From: an uncultured Bacillota bacterium
GTDB taxonomy: Bacteria > Bacillota_I > Bacilli_A > RFN20 > CAG-826
DNA: 64,000 nucleotides
Reading direction: 5' to 3'
Assembly: GCA_949287245.1 (NCBI GenBank)
Contig: CASEFL010000002.1
Span: forward strand, 1 to 64,000
This document shows, piece by piece, positions 15,135-24,309 of this stretch. Position 1 is the first letter of the stretch. Each line of letters starts with the position of its first letter. Under the pieces are notes generated by a model. That model was not told the origin of the DNA. It saw only the letters and a program-made list of their open reading frames with translations, and ran no database searches. The translations under genes were made by a program, and so were the position numbers.

Positions 15135-17204
15135 CTATTTATGATTCTCTAATCCTTCGCTTGTCCTTGCAGTATCTAGATATTCTTCTAATACCTCATT
15201 TAAGGCAGCTAATACCTCAGGAATCGTCTTCACATGATACATATGGTTAGGAAATTGGCAGCCAGCCATTTGGAAATGACCGCCTCCTCCAAGTTTTTCT
15301 GTTAAAAGCTGAACATTAACCGTTCCATCACTCCGACACGATAACGATATGGTTTGAGAATCAATTTTTCCTGCGACAAAAACGGCATTGACCCCTTTAA
15401 TTTGCATCGCTTGATTCGCCGCCCTGGCTAAAGAAGCGCGCTGCATAATTCCGTCTTTTTCATCAGCATCACACCATACAATTCCAGGTTTTAAGGTTTT
15501 CATTGAAGACAAAATTTTTGTGGTTAAAGAAAATTCTTCATACCCGTCTTTCAAAAATTCATAAGCGCGGGAATTATCCGCACCATATTCCTTTAAAACC
15601 TCTGCTGCTTCAAAAGTCATTGAACCCGTAGCTTTACTTTTAAAGAATTCTGAATCAAGAAAGATACCGCTTAACATAATCGTGGCAGAAGAAGGAGCCA
15701 AATTAATCTTTGGATTCGCAGTTGCATACCGAATTAACATCGAAATTAATTCACAGGCGGAAGATGCACTTGGTTCAATTTGGGATAAAACAGGGTGTTC
15801 AATAAACTTTTGCCCGCGCCGATGATGATCAATCACGACTACTTTGTTACTTTGCTCGATTAGTTTTGGGCTTAAAGTACGAGAAGGGTCCGAAACATCA
15901 ACAACAATTACTAAAGTGGATGCTTTGCATTCTTTTAATGCCCCGTCAGGAGTAACAATCATCTTTTCAAATTCTGCTTTGGTATAAGAACCGCAGAAGG
16001 CAAGACGGGCCTTTGTTTCAAAATGCGTTTGTGAATACACAATTTGACACTTAATTTTCTTTTCTTGGCTATTTTCATTAATCCAATCAACCATAGCCTT
16101 AATTCCCAAACAACTTCCAATTGCGTCCATATCGGCCTCTTCATGACCCATGACAATGACATTAGATGCCCCTTTAATTAAGGAAATTAAAGAATCGGCA
16201 ATCGCTCGATATTTCACTTTCGACGTCGCTTCTTGAGAAACTGTTTTCCCGCCAAAGAAGCGGAGTTCATGACCAAATTGAGAAACAATAACTTGGTCCC
16301 CTCCTCTGGACATGGCTACATCAAGAGCGCTTGCGGCCATATCATTCAACCGTAAAGGGTCGGGCATGTCATAGGCAAAACCGCAAGATAAAGTCAGACG
16401 ATTAATATCTCCTTTTACCTTTTCACGGATGGTTTCCAAAATAGCAAAACCATTCTCTTCCATTCTTCGTAAATTCGCTGCATTAGAAACACAAAAATAT
16501 GTTGAACTTCTAACTCTTCTTAATACTGTTCCATAAGAACGGAAATAGCTTGTAATTTCATTCCGGATATCGTTAATTTTATCTGCCGTTTCATCAGTAT
16601 CTCCTGCAGCATCATTAAAATTATCAATAGAAATGATACCAATAACTAAGGTTTGGTCCCGGTTATAAGAAATCGCTTGTTCAATATCTGTAATGTCTTT
16701 AAAGATAAAAACCCGCGGATCAGAAAGGAAAGAAACGTTGTAAACTGCCCCACCTAATTCAACTTTCACAGTTTTGGTTGATGGCCCATTTACAAGCGGG
16801 CTAAGACCAGGAATAACATTAAAAATTTCCGCATCAATTAAATCTAGCTGGCGATCATGGAAGAGGTTGCTTGTCCATAAAACAACATTATCATCATCAA
16901 CAATAACTAAACCAACTTCCCCAAAGTCATAAGCTTCTTGTAAATCTGCACCAATTAAAGAGGCAGTAGAAATGTCATTTTGAATTCTTGTGTGTCCTAA
17001 ATGAACCAAAGAAAAGAAAAAGAATAAACAATCAACAACCAAAAAGAAGGAAAGTCCTGCAACTAGATAAATAAGAGAATGAGGAATTTCTTGAAAACCA
17101 TAAAAATTAAAGTAATAAAAAATTAAAGCCGTACCTGTGATAACAGCCTCAAAGAGAACAAGTATGGCAGCAACGATACGATATTTCCGAATACTTTCTA
17201 ACAT
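15135..17204 (-). CDS. gdpP: Cyclic-di-AMP phosphodiesterase GdpP
   Basis: A membrane-bound enzyme (689 aa) that hydrolyses c-di-AMP. Two N-terminal TM helices (about 9-30 and 42-66) lead to a degenerate PAS domain, then a degenerate GGDEF domain (about 180-300), then DHH and DHHA1 domains. The metal sites are visible: G-H-E-E-A-D-M-D-A-I-G in the DHH part, V-I-D-H-H-R-R, and the DHHA1 signature L-G-G-G-G-H. The length is close to the B. subtilis enzyme (659). TATAAT lies 9 nt upstream of the ATG, just past the preceding terminator, so it may have its own promoter. Confidence 0.95.
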   Translation of the reverse strand: MLESIRKYRIVAAILVLFEAVITGTALIFYYFNFYGFQEIPHSLIYLVAGLSFFLVVDCLFFFFSLVHLGHTRIQNDISTASLIGADLQEAYDFGEVGLVIVDDDNVVLWTSNLFHDRQLDLIDAEIFNVIPGLSPLVNGPSTKTVKVELGGAVYNVSFLSDPRVFIFKDITDIEQAISYNRDQTLVIGIISIDNFNDAAGDTDETADKINDIRNEITSYFRSYGTVLRRVRSSTYFCVSNAANLRRMEENGFAILETIREKVKGDINRLTLSCGFAYDMPDPLRLNDMAASALDVAMSRGGDQVIVSQFGHELRFFGGKTVSQEATSKVKYRAIADSLISLIKGASNVIVMGHEEADMDAIGSCLGIKAMVDWINENSQEKKIKCQIVYSQTHFETKARLAFCGSYTKAEFEKMIVTPDGALKECKASTLVIVVDVSDPSRTLSPKLIEQSNKVVVIDHHRRGQKFIEHPVLSQIEPSASSACELISMLIRYATANPKINLAPSSATIMLSGIFLDSEFFKSKATGSMTFEAAEVLKEYGADNSRAYEFLKDGYEEFSLTTKILSSMKTLKPGIVWCDADEKDGIMQRASLARAANQAMQIKGVNAVFVAGKIDSQTISLSCRSDGTVNVQLLTEKLGGGGHFQMAGCQFPNHMYHVKTIPEVLAALNEVLEEYLDTARTSEGLENHK

Positions 17205-17222
17205 AGTGGCTCCATTATAAAC

Positions 17223-17245
17223 AAAAAAGGCACCTTATAGGTGCC
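17223..17245 (-). terminator. Terminator after the UPF0173 gene
   Basis: On the minus strand GGCACC-TATAA-GGTGCC is followed by TTTTTTG. It separates the upstream transcript (ending at 17268) from gdpP. Confidence 0.9.
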
Positions 17246-17267
17246 TCAAGCAACAGGAAATGAATTT

Positions 17268-17870
17268 TTAATTATCTTTTTTAAGCAAAACGCTTTCATT
17301 TAATCGCACAAGCATGGCGCGATTGCTATGTATTTTCATAGCTTGTTCCATATCAAAATCTCTGCCAACATGCATGTGCATAGGAATTAGGTGTTTACAG
17401 TCCATAATCTCTGCTGCTTTGGCAGCATCCTCTGGACCCATGGTATAAAAGCCATCAATAGGTAACAAAGCATAATCAATATGTTTTTCTTTTAGATTGG
17501 CCATTTCAGGAATCAAATCAGTGTCTCCTGCATGATAAATGGTAATTCCATCAACCGTAATTAAATAACCCACAGTTTCCTCTTTTTTATGATGGGAGTT
17601 ATAAGCAGGAACCGCTTCAATATGAAAACCAAAATAATCAAATGACCGATAAATACCTCCATCCAAAGCCTGCTTTGCATGAATAAAAATTGTTTGTTTC
17701 TTTCTTACAATTTTCTCAATCGCGTTATGGTCATAATGCTCATGAGTAACAAGAACGATATCCGCAGGAGTTAAATACCCGTCTCCGCGGTAAGGATCAA
17801 TAAATAAAACCCGCCCTTCTGATGAAGTAAGCCGCCATGAAGCGTGCGCTTGATAGAAAAGTGTTGCCAT
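17268..17870 (-). CDS. UPF0173-type metal-dependent hydrolase
   Basis: A 200-residue MBL-fold protein with the motif T-H-E-H-Y-D-H-N-A (about residues 42-50), a later Y-H-A-G-D-T-D and a C-terminal H-M-H. This matches the short UlaG-like/UPF0173 group. The physiological substrate is unknown. GGAGGGAAT precedes the ATG by a few bases. The upstream 203-aa gene ends 8 nt before it, so they share a transcript. Confidence 0.85.
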   Translation of the reverse strand: MATLFYQAHASWRLTSSEGRVLFIDPYRGDGYLTPADIVLVTHEHYDHNAIEKIVRKKQTIFIHAKQALDGGIYRSFDYFGFHIEAVPAYNSHHKKEETVGYLITVDGITIYHAGDTDLIPEMANLKEKHIDYALLPIDGFYTMGPEDAAKAAEIMDCKHLIPMHMHVGRDFDMEQAMKIHSNRAMLVRLNESVLLKKDN

Positions 17871-17878
17871 ATTCCCTC

Positions 17879-18490
17879 CTACTTATCAAATAAAAATCCC
17901 TCTTTAAAGTATCTCTCACCCCACGAAGAAGGAAAGTATTTTTCCGGCAAAAGAAATATTTCCTTAGAAAATGAAGGTGCAGAAAGAATTAAATTTAACC
18001 CCAAGTGCAAAGTGCTTACATGAGCAATAATCCATTCGGTAATTGTTAAATAAATAGGGACATCAAGATGAAAAGATTCCGGTAACAAGTATGAAGAAAC
18101 GCGCGATAAAGGTTCGTTAATTAAATGTAAAAATTCTTTCGTTTTCTTATCAAGAAAATCATATTTACCCCGCAAAGCACGTATTTTTTTACAGATTTCT
18201 TTATACATTGATGGATTTTTTTCTACCTTTAAAGAAGGCGAATGAAGAATCCAAATGGGATGTTCATAACTTCCTTTATGAAAATCCCATTGTTGAAAAA
18301 CATAACCAAATGATACTTTCCCGTTTTCAAAAACTTTCTTTCTTTTGTAGTAATTCAACGTTAAAAATCCAAGTAACCGATTTTTTAGTGTTTCGCGGTT
18401 TAATAAAAAAGCATAATCTTTTTTCGTAAATGAAAGTCGTTCTTTCTCATAAAGAACATTTGCTTCCTGAATTATTTTCTCAAAATCCAT
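17879..18490 (-). CDS. Protein of unknown function (203 aa)
   Basis: A basic, aromatic-rich protein with no recognised domain. A moderately hydrophobic stretch near the C-terminal third (Y-L-T-I-T-E-W-I-I-A-H-V-S-T-L-H-L-G-L-N-L-I-L) could be an amphipathic or single membrane helix. The ATG at 18490 is preferred because GATAAT lies exactly 6 nt upstream and TTCACT 17 nt before that, a leaderless promoter. An in-frame ATG at 18511 would lie upstream of that -10. No Shine-Dalgarno is present for either. It is co-directional with the hydrolase gene downstream. Confidence 0.5.
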   Translation of the reverse strand: MDFEKIIQEANVLYEKERLSFTKKDYAFLLNRETLKNRLLGFLTLNYYKRKKVFENGKVSFGYVFQQWDFHKGSYEHPIWILHSPSLKVEKNPSMYKEICKKIRALRGKYDFLDKKTKEFLHLINEPLSRVSSYLLPESFHLDVPIYLTITEWIIAHVSTLHLGLNLILSAPSFSKEIFLLPEKYFPSSWGERYFKEGFLFDK

Positions 18491-18525
18491 AAAAACATTA
18501 TCATCTATCATTCATTTTAAGTGAA
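18491..18525 (-). promoter_or_regulatory. Putative leaderless promoter of the 203-aa gene
   Basis: The minus strand shows TTCACT, a 17-nt spacer, GATAAT (18502-18497), GTTTTT, then the ATG. Spacing and lack of a Shine-Dalgarno suggest transcription starts at or beside the start codon. Confidence 0.45.
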
Positions 18526-18571
18526 GTATTGGATAAAACGTGCTACATTCCCGTGCTAGTGGAGGATATAC

Positions 18572-19975
18572 ATGGTTAGCAAAAAACTTGCCTTAGACGT
18601 AATCAACATCGCCCTCAGTACCGGCGGAGATTACGCTGAACTTTATGTAGAAAAAACAAACACTGAAGTTATCCATATTGATTTAGGAAAAGTGGAATCT
18701 TCAGCAAGAAACGTTTATCTTGGCGCAGGACTTAGAATCTTTAAGGGCCTAAATTCTCTTTATGGGTACACATCAGACTTGTCGAAAAAAGGGCTTTTCT
18801 CTTTAGCGAAAAACTTATCCGCAGGTTTTTCAGATAAACAGCAGCTTGTTGTGAAAAATTTTAGAAAAGAAAAAACTCCTAAGATTTGTCCAATTGAAAA
18901 TCCTGTGATTGATGTTGACGATAACGAAAAAGTTTCTTTCCTAAAAAAGATTGATCACGCAACACATATCGATCCCCGAATTGTTCGTAGTCACACTCAC
19001 CTAACTACAACGAGAAAAACAATTGAAATATATAAAGCCGAAGAGGAAAGTGGTTCGCACATCGAGACAATTGAAGATGTCGCAAGAATTGTTACAACAG
19101 CTACCGCAAAAGAAGAGGAAAAAATAGAATCAGGTTCAGTTAATTTTGGTGCCTCCGCAAGTTGGGATACTTTTATCAAAAAAATCAATCCTCAAGAGTT
19201 TGGAGAAAAAGCTGCCAAAAAAGCTTTATCTTTATTTAACGCAAAAGAATGCCCTTCAGGAAAATTTCCTGTTGTTATCGGTAATGGTTGGGGAGGAGTT
19301 CTCTTCCATGAGGCCTGCGGTCATAGTTTAGAAGCCTCTTCTACAGCAAAAGGACAGTCTGTGTTTTCAAATTGTATTGGCAAGCAAATTGCTTCTCCTT
19401 TGGTTTCTGCCTTTGATGATGGTTCGCTTCATAACTACTGGGGCAGCACAAATATGGATAGTGAGGGTGTAAAAACCAAAAAGAATGCCCTTATTAAAAA
19501 CGGGATTTGTGTTGGTTATTTAATTGACAAATTAAATGGACGAAGACTGAATATGGCACCCACTGGTTCTTGCCGAAGAGAAGATTATAGTTCCACCCCA
19601 ACATCACGGATGAACAACACCTATATTGCTCCTGGTAAAGATAACCCTGAAGATATTATTCGGGATACGAAATTAGGATTATATGTTGTTGATTTTGGTG
19701 GTGGATCCGTTGATACAATGACTGGTGAATTTAACTTTGCCGCAACCGAAGCCTATATTATCCGCGATGGAAAAGTTGCTGAACCAGTAAAAGGGTGCAT
19801 CCTTATTGGAACTGGCAAAGAAGTTTTAATGAATATAGATCATGTTGGTAATGACTTGGCTTTTGGATGTGGAATGTGCGGTGCTTCATCAGGCTACGTC
19901 CCTGTTACCGTTGGTCAACCAACAATCCGCGTTAAAGAAATTACCGTTGGCGGAAGAGGAGGAGAATTAAAATGA
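18572..19975 (+). CDS. tldD: Metalloprotease TldD
   Basis: The catalytic subunit of the TldD/TldE protease (467 aa, usual length). The zinc motif H-E-A-C-G-H (HExxxH) is at about residue 247, and downstream C-G-M-C-G-A-S-S-G-Y and V-G-G-R-G-G-E are family hallmarks. TldD/E degrade unfolded peptides and process modified peptides such as microcins and some RiPPs, and in E. coli degrade CcdA antitoxin. GGAGGA precedes the ATG. The gene overlaps tldE by 4 bp. No RiPP precursor is visible near it. Confidence 0.94.
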   Translation: MVSKKLALDVINIALSTGGDYAELYVEKTNTEVIHIDLGKVESSARNVYLGAGLRIFKGLNSLYGYTSDLSKKGLFSLAKNLSAGFSDKQQLVVKNFRKEKTPKICPIENPVIDVDDNEKVSFLKKIDHATHIDPRIVRSHTHLTTTRKTIEIYKAEEESGSHIETIEDVARIVTTATAKEEEKIESGSVNFGASASWDTFIKKINPQEFGEKAAKKALSLFNAKECPSGKFPVVIGNGWGGVLFHEACGHSLEASSTAKGQSVFSNCIGKQIASPLVSAFDDGSLHNYWGSTNMDSEGVKTKKNALIKNGICVGYLIDKLNGRRLNMAPTGSCRREDYSSTPTSRMNNTYIAPGKDNPEDIIRDTKLGLYVVDFGGGSVDTMTGEFNFAATEAYIIRDGKVAEPVKGCILIGTGKEVLMNIDHVGNDLAFGCGMCGASSGYVPVTVGQPTIRVKEITVGGRGGELK

Positions 19976-21291
19976 ATTTAACTTCATGGAAAGAGGCTTT
20001 AAAAGAATACGATATTCATGAATGGCAACTTAGTTACAACCATTCCTCAACATTTAGTTACCGCTTATATCATGGTGAATTAGATAAATATACCGTTTCT
20101 TCTTCCAAGCGCCTTTCTGCACAAGCCTTTTATCAAGGACACTTTGTTACTGCCTATAGCGAAGATACTAGCAAAGAAGGCTTAAAGTCCCTAGTGAAAG
20201 CTTTAGTGAATGCCGCCTCTATTTCTGAAACAGAAGCAGCAGTTGGTCTATATCCAGGAAGCCCTCATTATAAAAAGAGAAAAGTAAATCTTTTGTCCTT
20301 AGAAAATATGACCTCTCTTGATAAGATTTCCCTTGGAAAAAAGGTTGAATCCTATTTAGAAAAAGAAGAGGGAGTAGAAGATGTTATGGAAATTGCATTC
20401 CAAAACAATTTCCGGGAAGAAGAAGTTTATAACTCTTTCGGCTTAAAACTTAAAAATAAATCAGGTTCTTGGTTTTTAAGCGCTGTTGTCTCAGGAAAAG
20501 ATGGAGAACGTTCTATCGACATGGGTGATGTTGCTTATGGAGAAGATTTTTCCTCTTTTGATCCACAAAAATTTGCCGCTCATATAGGCGAAGAATTGCG
20601 TAAGAAAAAAGGGGCAACATCTTATCCAAGTGGTAAATATCCAGTCGTAATAAACCGGGAAATTTTTGCTACCTTTGTAAATTCTTACATTAATTGTTTA
20701 TCCTCCGTACGGATTCAAAAGCACACAAGTCCTCTTGAAGGAAAAAAAGATCAAAAAGTGGCTTCTTCCCGTCTTACCATAGAAGAACGACCCCTAGATA
20801 AAACAATTTTCTTTGAAAGTTGGGATGATGAACTTGTTGCAAAAAAGAACTTAACTCTTGTAAAAAATGGAGTGATTAAAGAATATCTTTATAACCGTGA
20901 GACCGCAAAAAAAGATGGGGTCGAAACGAACGCTCATGGAGTAATTGCAGGAGGCAAAGTAGATGTTGCCTCAAGTTATTTAAAAGTCCGTCCAGGAAAA
21001 GGATCTTTAAGTGATCTTGTTAAACCAATTAAACAAGGCGTTTATATCACAGATATTGCTGGATATGGTACAGGTTTAAATGCTTATAACGGTGACTTTT
21101 CTTGCCAAGCTCAAGGATTTGCCATTGAAAACGGAGAAATTACTCGTCCCTTAACTTTAATTACTTTAAGTGGAAATCTTCTTTCCTTAATGCGCGACAT
21201 AAAAGCATTCGATTCTGAAAGCAAAGAAAACCTTAATGGTATCTGCTGCCCAAATGTTTATATAAAAAAGATGTCTATTGGCGGGGAATAA
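19972..21291 (+). CDS. tldE: Metalloprotease partner subunit TldE/PmbA
   Basis: The non-catalytic half of the TldD/TldE heterodimer (439 aa). It shares the TldD fold but has no HExxxH; the equivalent region reads N-R-E-I-F-A-T-F-V-N-S-Y. The C-terminal region shows D-F-S-C-Q-A-Q-G-F-A-I-E-N-G-E and a final S-I-G-G-E, as in PmbA. The ATG overlaps the tldD stop (ATGA), so the two subunits are made together. Confidence 0.93.
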   Translation: MNLTSWKEALKEYDIHEWQLSYNHSSTFSYRLYHGELDKYTVSSSKRLSAQAFYQGHFVTAYSEDTSKEGLKSLVKALVNAASISETEAAVGLYPGSPHYKKRKVNLLSLENMTSLDKISLGKKVESYLEKEEGVEDVMEIAFQNNFREEEVYNSFGLKLKNKSGSWFLSAVVSGKDGERSIDMGDVAYGEDFSSFDPQKFAAHIGEELRKKKGATSYPSGKYPVVINREIFATFVNSYINCLSSVRIQKHTSPLEGKKDQKVASSRLTIEERPLDKTIFFESWDDELVAKKNLTLVKNGVIKEYLYNRETAKKDGVETNAHGVIAGGKVDVASSYLKVRPGKGSLSDLVKPIKQGVYITDIAGYGTGLNAYNGDFSCQAQGFAIENGEITRPLTLITLSGNLLSLMRDIKAFDSESKENLNGICCPNVYIKKMSIGGE

Positions 21292-21310
21292 AATAAATGC
21301 AAAAATTAAA

Positions 21311-21336
21311 AGACAGGCAAGAACGCCTGTCTTTTA
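21311..21336. terminator. Bidirectional terminator between tldE and the M50-like gene
   Basis: AAAAGACAGGC-AAGAAC-GCCTGTCTTTT: a 7-bp GC-rich core (21312-21318 with 21325-21331) flanked by A and T runs. It serves both convergent transcripts. Confidence 0.9.
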
Positions 21337-21368
21337 AAATTAGAAAAATAATTAAACTTTTGCAGGGA

Positions 21369-22574
21369 TTATTCCTTATTTTCATTAGAAGAATTTTCTT
21401 CTTTGTCGCTAGCAACTTCTTCCTCTTTTTTCTCTTCTAAGTTATAAGCAGAAAAATCCCAATCCGGATTCGCTTTCGCAATAATTGAAAGAGCTTCAAG
21501 AATTAATTTTTCTTCAATTTTCTGTTTCCCTGAAGGTGCTTTACGAATGATACGATCACTAGCGTCCAAAGCACGAATTGTTTCTTGATAAGATTTATCA
21601 AGTAATCCTGAAATTAAAAGATGCGCGCGAAGAGCAGGAGCGCTGCCCATCAAAGAAGCATATTTTTTTGCTTCAATGGACATTTCCTTATAAGCTTTCT
21701 CCCCTTCTTCTTTGTTCTCTTTTAATAAAAGCAAAGAAAGTTTTTGGCAAACCGCTTCTCGATAAAGACGATCCGATAAGGTTTGTTCACTTAAAATTGC
21801 CTTCTCCGCAATTGCAATTGCCTCATCAATTTTTCCTTCTTCTAAGCGTCGGTAAAAGGTAATGTCGTTAACGTTATAAGTAAAATCAGTAACAACATCA
21901 TAAACTTCAATTTCCTCTACAGGTAAACCCATAGCAACTTGATAATTCCCGAGTAAAAGCTGGTTGTAGGCAATTCTATTTGTACGATTTGTAAGAATTG
22001 TTAATAAATAACCATCATTTTTATTATCTAACGAGGCAGGGAAAATCATGTAAAAATAGAAAATTGCCCCAACCGTTAAGATTGTTGTACAAAACATGTC
22101 CCAAGATACAGCATTAGGATTTGTTTCTGCGCTTACCCCTTTAAAGACGCCAATAAGAACACCTAACACGATTGCCTCAATTAAGAAGAATACTAAAGGC
22201 ATATAAACCATTGCCTGAGGTTTGTTTTTCTCAACATCTTTCGGATAAACAAGAGTTTCTCCTGTTAAACCATCAAAGGAACGGAAACTAAAGCTCATTT
22301 TGTTTGTGTCTTTGTTTTTTGCAAAACAAAAGAAAAGAATATTCACAGAATAAATGTTATATCCTCCAATTTTCGCTCCAATAATATGCCCAAGTTCAAT
22401 AAAGATAGCATTCCCAATAACTCCAACAATTAAGGCAATAATGAGCAGCAATATCGGATTCATTAACGATCCTGCTGCTTCGCTTAATGGACGAATAACG
22501 CCAAGTCCAACACCAATCGCTATCCCTAGCATTGCGGCGTAGACTACCCATGATAGGATTTCGTTCTTTTTCAT
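21369..22574 (-). CDS. M50-like membrane protein lacking the catalytic motif
   Basis: A 401-residue membrane protein with about four TM segments (9-27, 38-62, 124-146, 163-180) and a long cytosolic C-terminal helical-repeat region (about 230-370) with an acidic tail. The TM2 end reads F-I-E-L-G-H-I-I-G-A-K-I-G-G-Y (58-72), closely matching the site-2 protease motif H-E-x-x-H...A-K-x-x-G. The first zinc-binding His is Ile59 here. The second motif survives as a P...D-G segment (D187-G188). It thus looks like an inactive rhomboid-like/M50 relative, perhaps a binding or regulatory protein. It is the last gene of the minus-strand operon and overlaps the adh stop by 4 bp. Confidence 0.6.
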   Translation of the reverse strand: MKKNEILSWVVYAAMLGIAIGVGLGVIRPLSEAAGSLMNPILLLIIALIVGVIGNAIFIELGHIIGAKIGGYNIYSVNILFFCFAKNKDTNKMSFSFRSFDGLTGETLVYPKDVEKNKPQAMVYMPLVFFLIEAIVLGVLIGVFKGVSAETNPNAVSWDMFCTTILTVGAIFYFYMIFPASLDNKNDGYLLTILTNRTNRIAYNQLLLGNYQVAMGLPVEEIEVYDVVTDFTYNVNDITFYRRLEEGKIDEAIAIAEKAILSEQTLSDRLYREAVCQKLSLLLLKENKEEGEKAYKEMSIEAKKYASLMGSAPALRAHLLISGLLDKSYQETIRALDASDRIIRKAPSGKQKIEEKLILEALSIIAKANPDWDFSAYNLEEKKEEEVASDKEENSSNENKE

Positions 22575-23755
22575 TGTTTTTCTCCTTTATTCCTATAAGC
22601 AAGACGATAAATCGCTTCACAATCTTTTATCGATAAACTTTGTGTAAGACGACCAACCGTGCGTGTGCCATCTTTTGTTACCATTAAAGCAAAACGATGA
22701 ATATCTTCTTTTTTAATTCCACATTCCTTTAAAGAAGTGCGAAGAGAGAAGCTTTTTGCAAGTTTTTCCCAAGCACTTAAAAACATTATAGCCTGCTCTT
22801 CTTTCTCTTCATGAGAAAGATTTAATAATGTTCTTCCTAAAAGAGCCAATTTATTGAGATTTTTAGCAAAAGTATATTTCGCCCATGAAGAAAAAATAAT
22901 AGCAATGCCTTCCCCGTGAGCAATCGTAGGATAACAAGCAGAAACTGCGTGTTCTAAAGGATGAACAACAAAAGATTGAACCTTTCCTATTCCGGTTAAT
23001 CCGTTGTGAGATAACGAACTTAAAAGTAGAGCTTCAGCCCGGGCTTTTTTATCTTGCAAGTCACCGATTAATTTATTCCCTGCATCGTATAGTCTTTTGA
23101 TCACAGTTAAAGCAAAATCATCACCAATTTCGCTATCCCCGTCTTCAAAAAACCGTTCAAGAGAATGTGCCATAGAATCAATAATTCCACAGCCTGTTTG
23201 AAATAAAGAAACATGATAGGTAAGTACAGGATCTTCAATAGCAAGAACCGGGCGAATAAAATCGGAATTAAAGCCACCTTTAAAATCTTCTTTATAAGAA
23301 GAAATAACACAGGAATCAGAGCATTCTGATCCTGCAGATGCAATGGTTGGTATAGCTATAACAGGATAGGCACTAGATAAAACTTCTTCCTTTTTATTAA
23401 AACGTAAAGGATCACCAATTTTCCCAAGATTTGCCGCTACACACTTTGCTACATCAATGACGGAACCTCCACCAATAGCAAGCAAGCAATCAACAGGATT
23501 GTTTTTAATGAAAGAGAGAATGTTTTCTACATGAGAAATATCCGGATTTGGAGTAATTCCTCCATACTCAATATAAGAAATTCCATGCAAATCAAGGCTA
23601 TTTAATACGATTTTTCGTAAACCGCTAGAGACAAAGTGCTTTTCTCCATAAAGCAAAAGAACTCTTTTCCAAGAAGAAAGATACTGACCTATATCAGAAG
23701 ATACACCTTCACCAAAGATTATTTTTGTCCGTGGATAAAAAGAAAATTCTTCCAT
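22571..23755 (-). CDS. Iron-containing alcohol dehydrogenase
   Basis: A group III Fe-ADH (394 aa) of the butanol-dehydrogenase type. The NAD(P)-binding motif G-G-G-S-V-I-D-V-A-K is near residue 95. Metal ligands are in C-G-I-I-D-S-M-A-H-S-L-E and F-V-V-H-P-L-E-H-A-V-S, with H-G-E-G-I-A-I following. It likely reduces aldehydes in fermentation. Its ATG overlaps the stop of the TetR gene (TAATG), so the regulator and enzyme are co-translated. The substrate is not readable. Confidence 0.9.
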   Translation of the reverse strand: MEEFSFYPRTKIIFGEGVSSDIGQYLSSWKRVLLLYGEKHFVSSGLRKIVLNSLDLHGISYIEYGGITPNPDISHVENILSFIKNNPVDCLLAIGGGSVIDVAKCVAANLGKIGDPLRFNKKEEVLSSAYPVIAIPTIASAGSECSDSCVISSYKEDFKGGFNSDFIRPVLAIEDPVLTYHVSLFQTGCGIIDSMAHSLERFFEDGDSEIGDDFALTVIKRLYDAGNKLIGDLQDKKARAEALLLSSLSHNGLTGIGKVQSFVVHPLEHAVSACYPTIAHGEGIAIIFSSWAKYTFAKNLNKLALLGRTLLNLSHEEKEEQAIMFLSAWEKLAKSFSLRTSLKECGIKKEDIHRFALMVTKDGTRTVGRLTQSLSIKDCEAIYRLAYRNKGEKQ

Positions 23756-24309
23756 TAATCATGCTCCTCTTTTGCCATGGCTACTAAGGCAGGATAAAGC
23801 TTGTCATTAGCAAGATTGGCAAATTTTCGCATTCTTTTTTCAAATCTTAGAGGAGTCACATCCAAATCACGAAAAACAAAACGGAATTCATCCTCAACAA
23901 TAGAACCCATTCTTCTGGCTAAAATTCGTGCTTCTTTTTTATTTAAGCCTCCTTGTTCAGGCAAAACGGCAATTTCTAAAAACTTTGTCATCATTTTTGA
24001 TAAAACAAAACTATCCGCAATATCATGGGCAGAAGATCCATAGGTTGCCTTTAAAAACGCAAAATGATTTTTTGCATAGCCAACCAATTTTAAAATCGCG
24101 TTTTTAGGATCTTTTGCTCGATCTAAATCAGGAATCCGTTCGTCAAGAAAAATTTCACCGATTAAATCGTAAATATTTCGATAGTGATAATAAAAGGTTT
24201 GACGATGAACCTTACATTTTTGGCACAAAGAAGTAACGTTAATTTGATCTAAAGACATTTGCTCCATCATTTCTTTTAAAGCGTCTTTAAATTTTCCGTT
24301 TGTTCTCAT
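23755..24309 (-). CDS. TetR/AcrR-family transcriptional regulator (DhaS-like)
   Basis: A 184-residue regulator. The N-terminal helix-turn-helix reads I-N-V-T-S-L-C-Q-K-C-K-V-H-R-Q-T-F-Y-Y-H-Y (about 20-42), a typical TetR recognition helix. The C-terminal ligand domain resembles the TetR_C DhaS/YcnC type. It is embedded in the operon between psuG and adh, overlapping both, so it may regulate that operon. No clear operator is seen in front of the P-type ATPase or the ABC gene. Confidence 0.85.
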   Translation of the reverse strand: MRTNGKFKDALKEMMEQMSLDQINVTSLCQKCKVHRQTFYYHYRNIYDLIGEIFLDERIPDLDRAKDPKNAILKLVGYAKNHFAFLKATYGSSAHDIADSFVLSKMMTKFLEIAVLPEQGGLNKKEARILARRMGSIVEDEFRFVFRDLDVTPLRFEKRMRKFANLANDKLYPALVAMAKEEHD

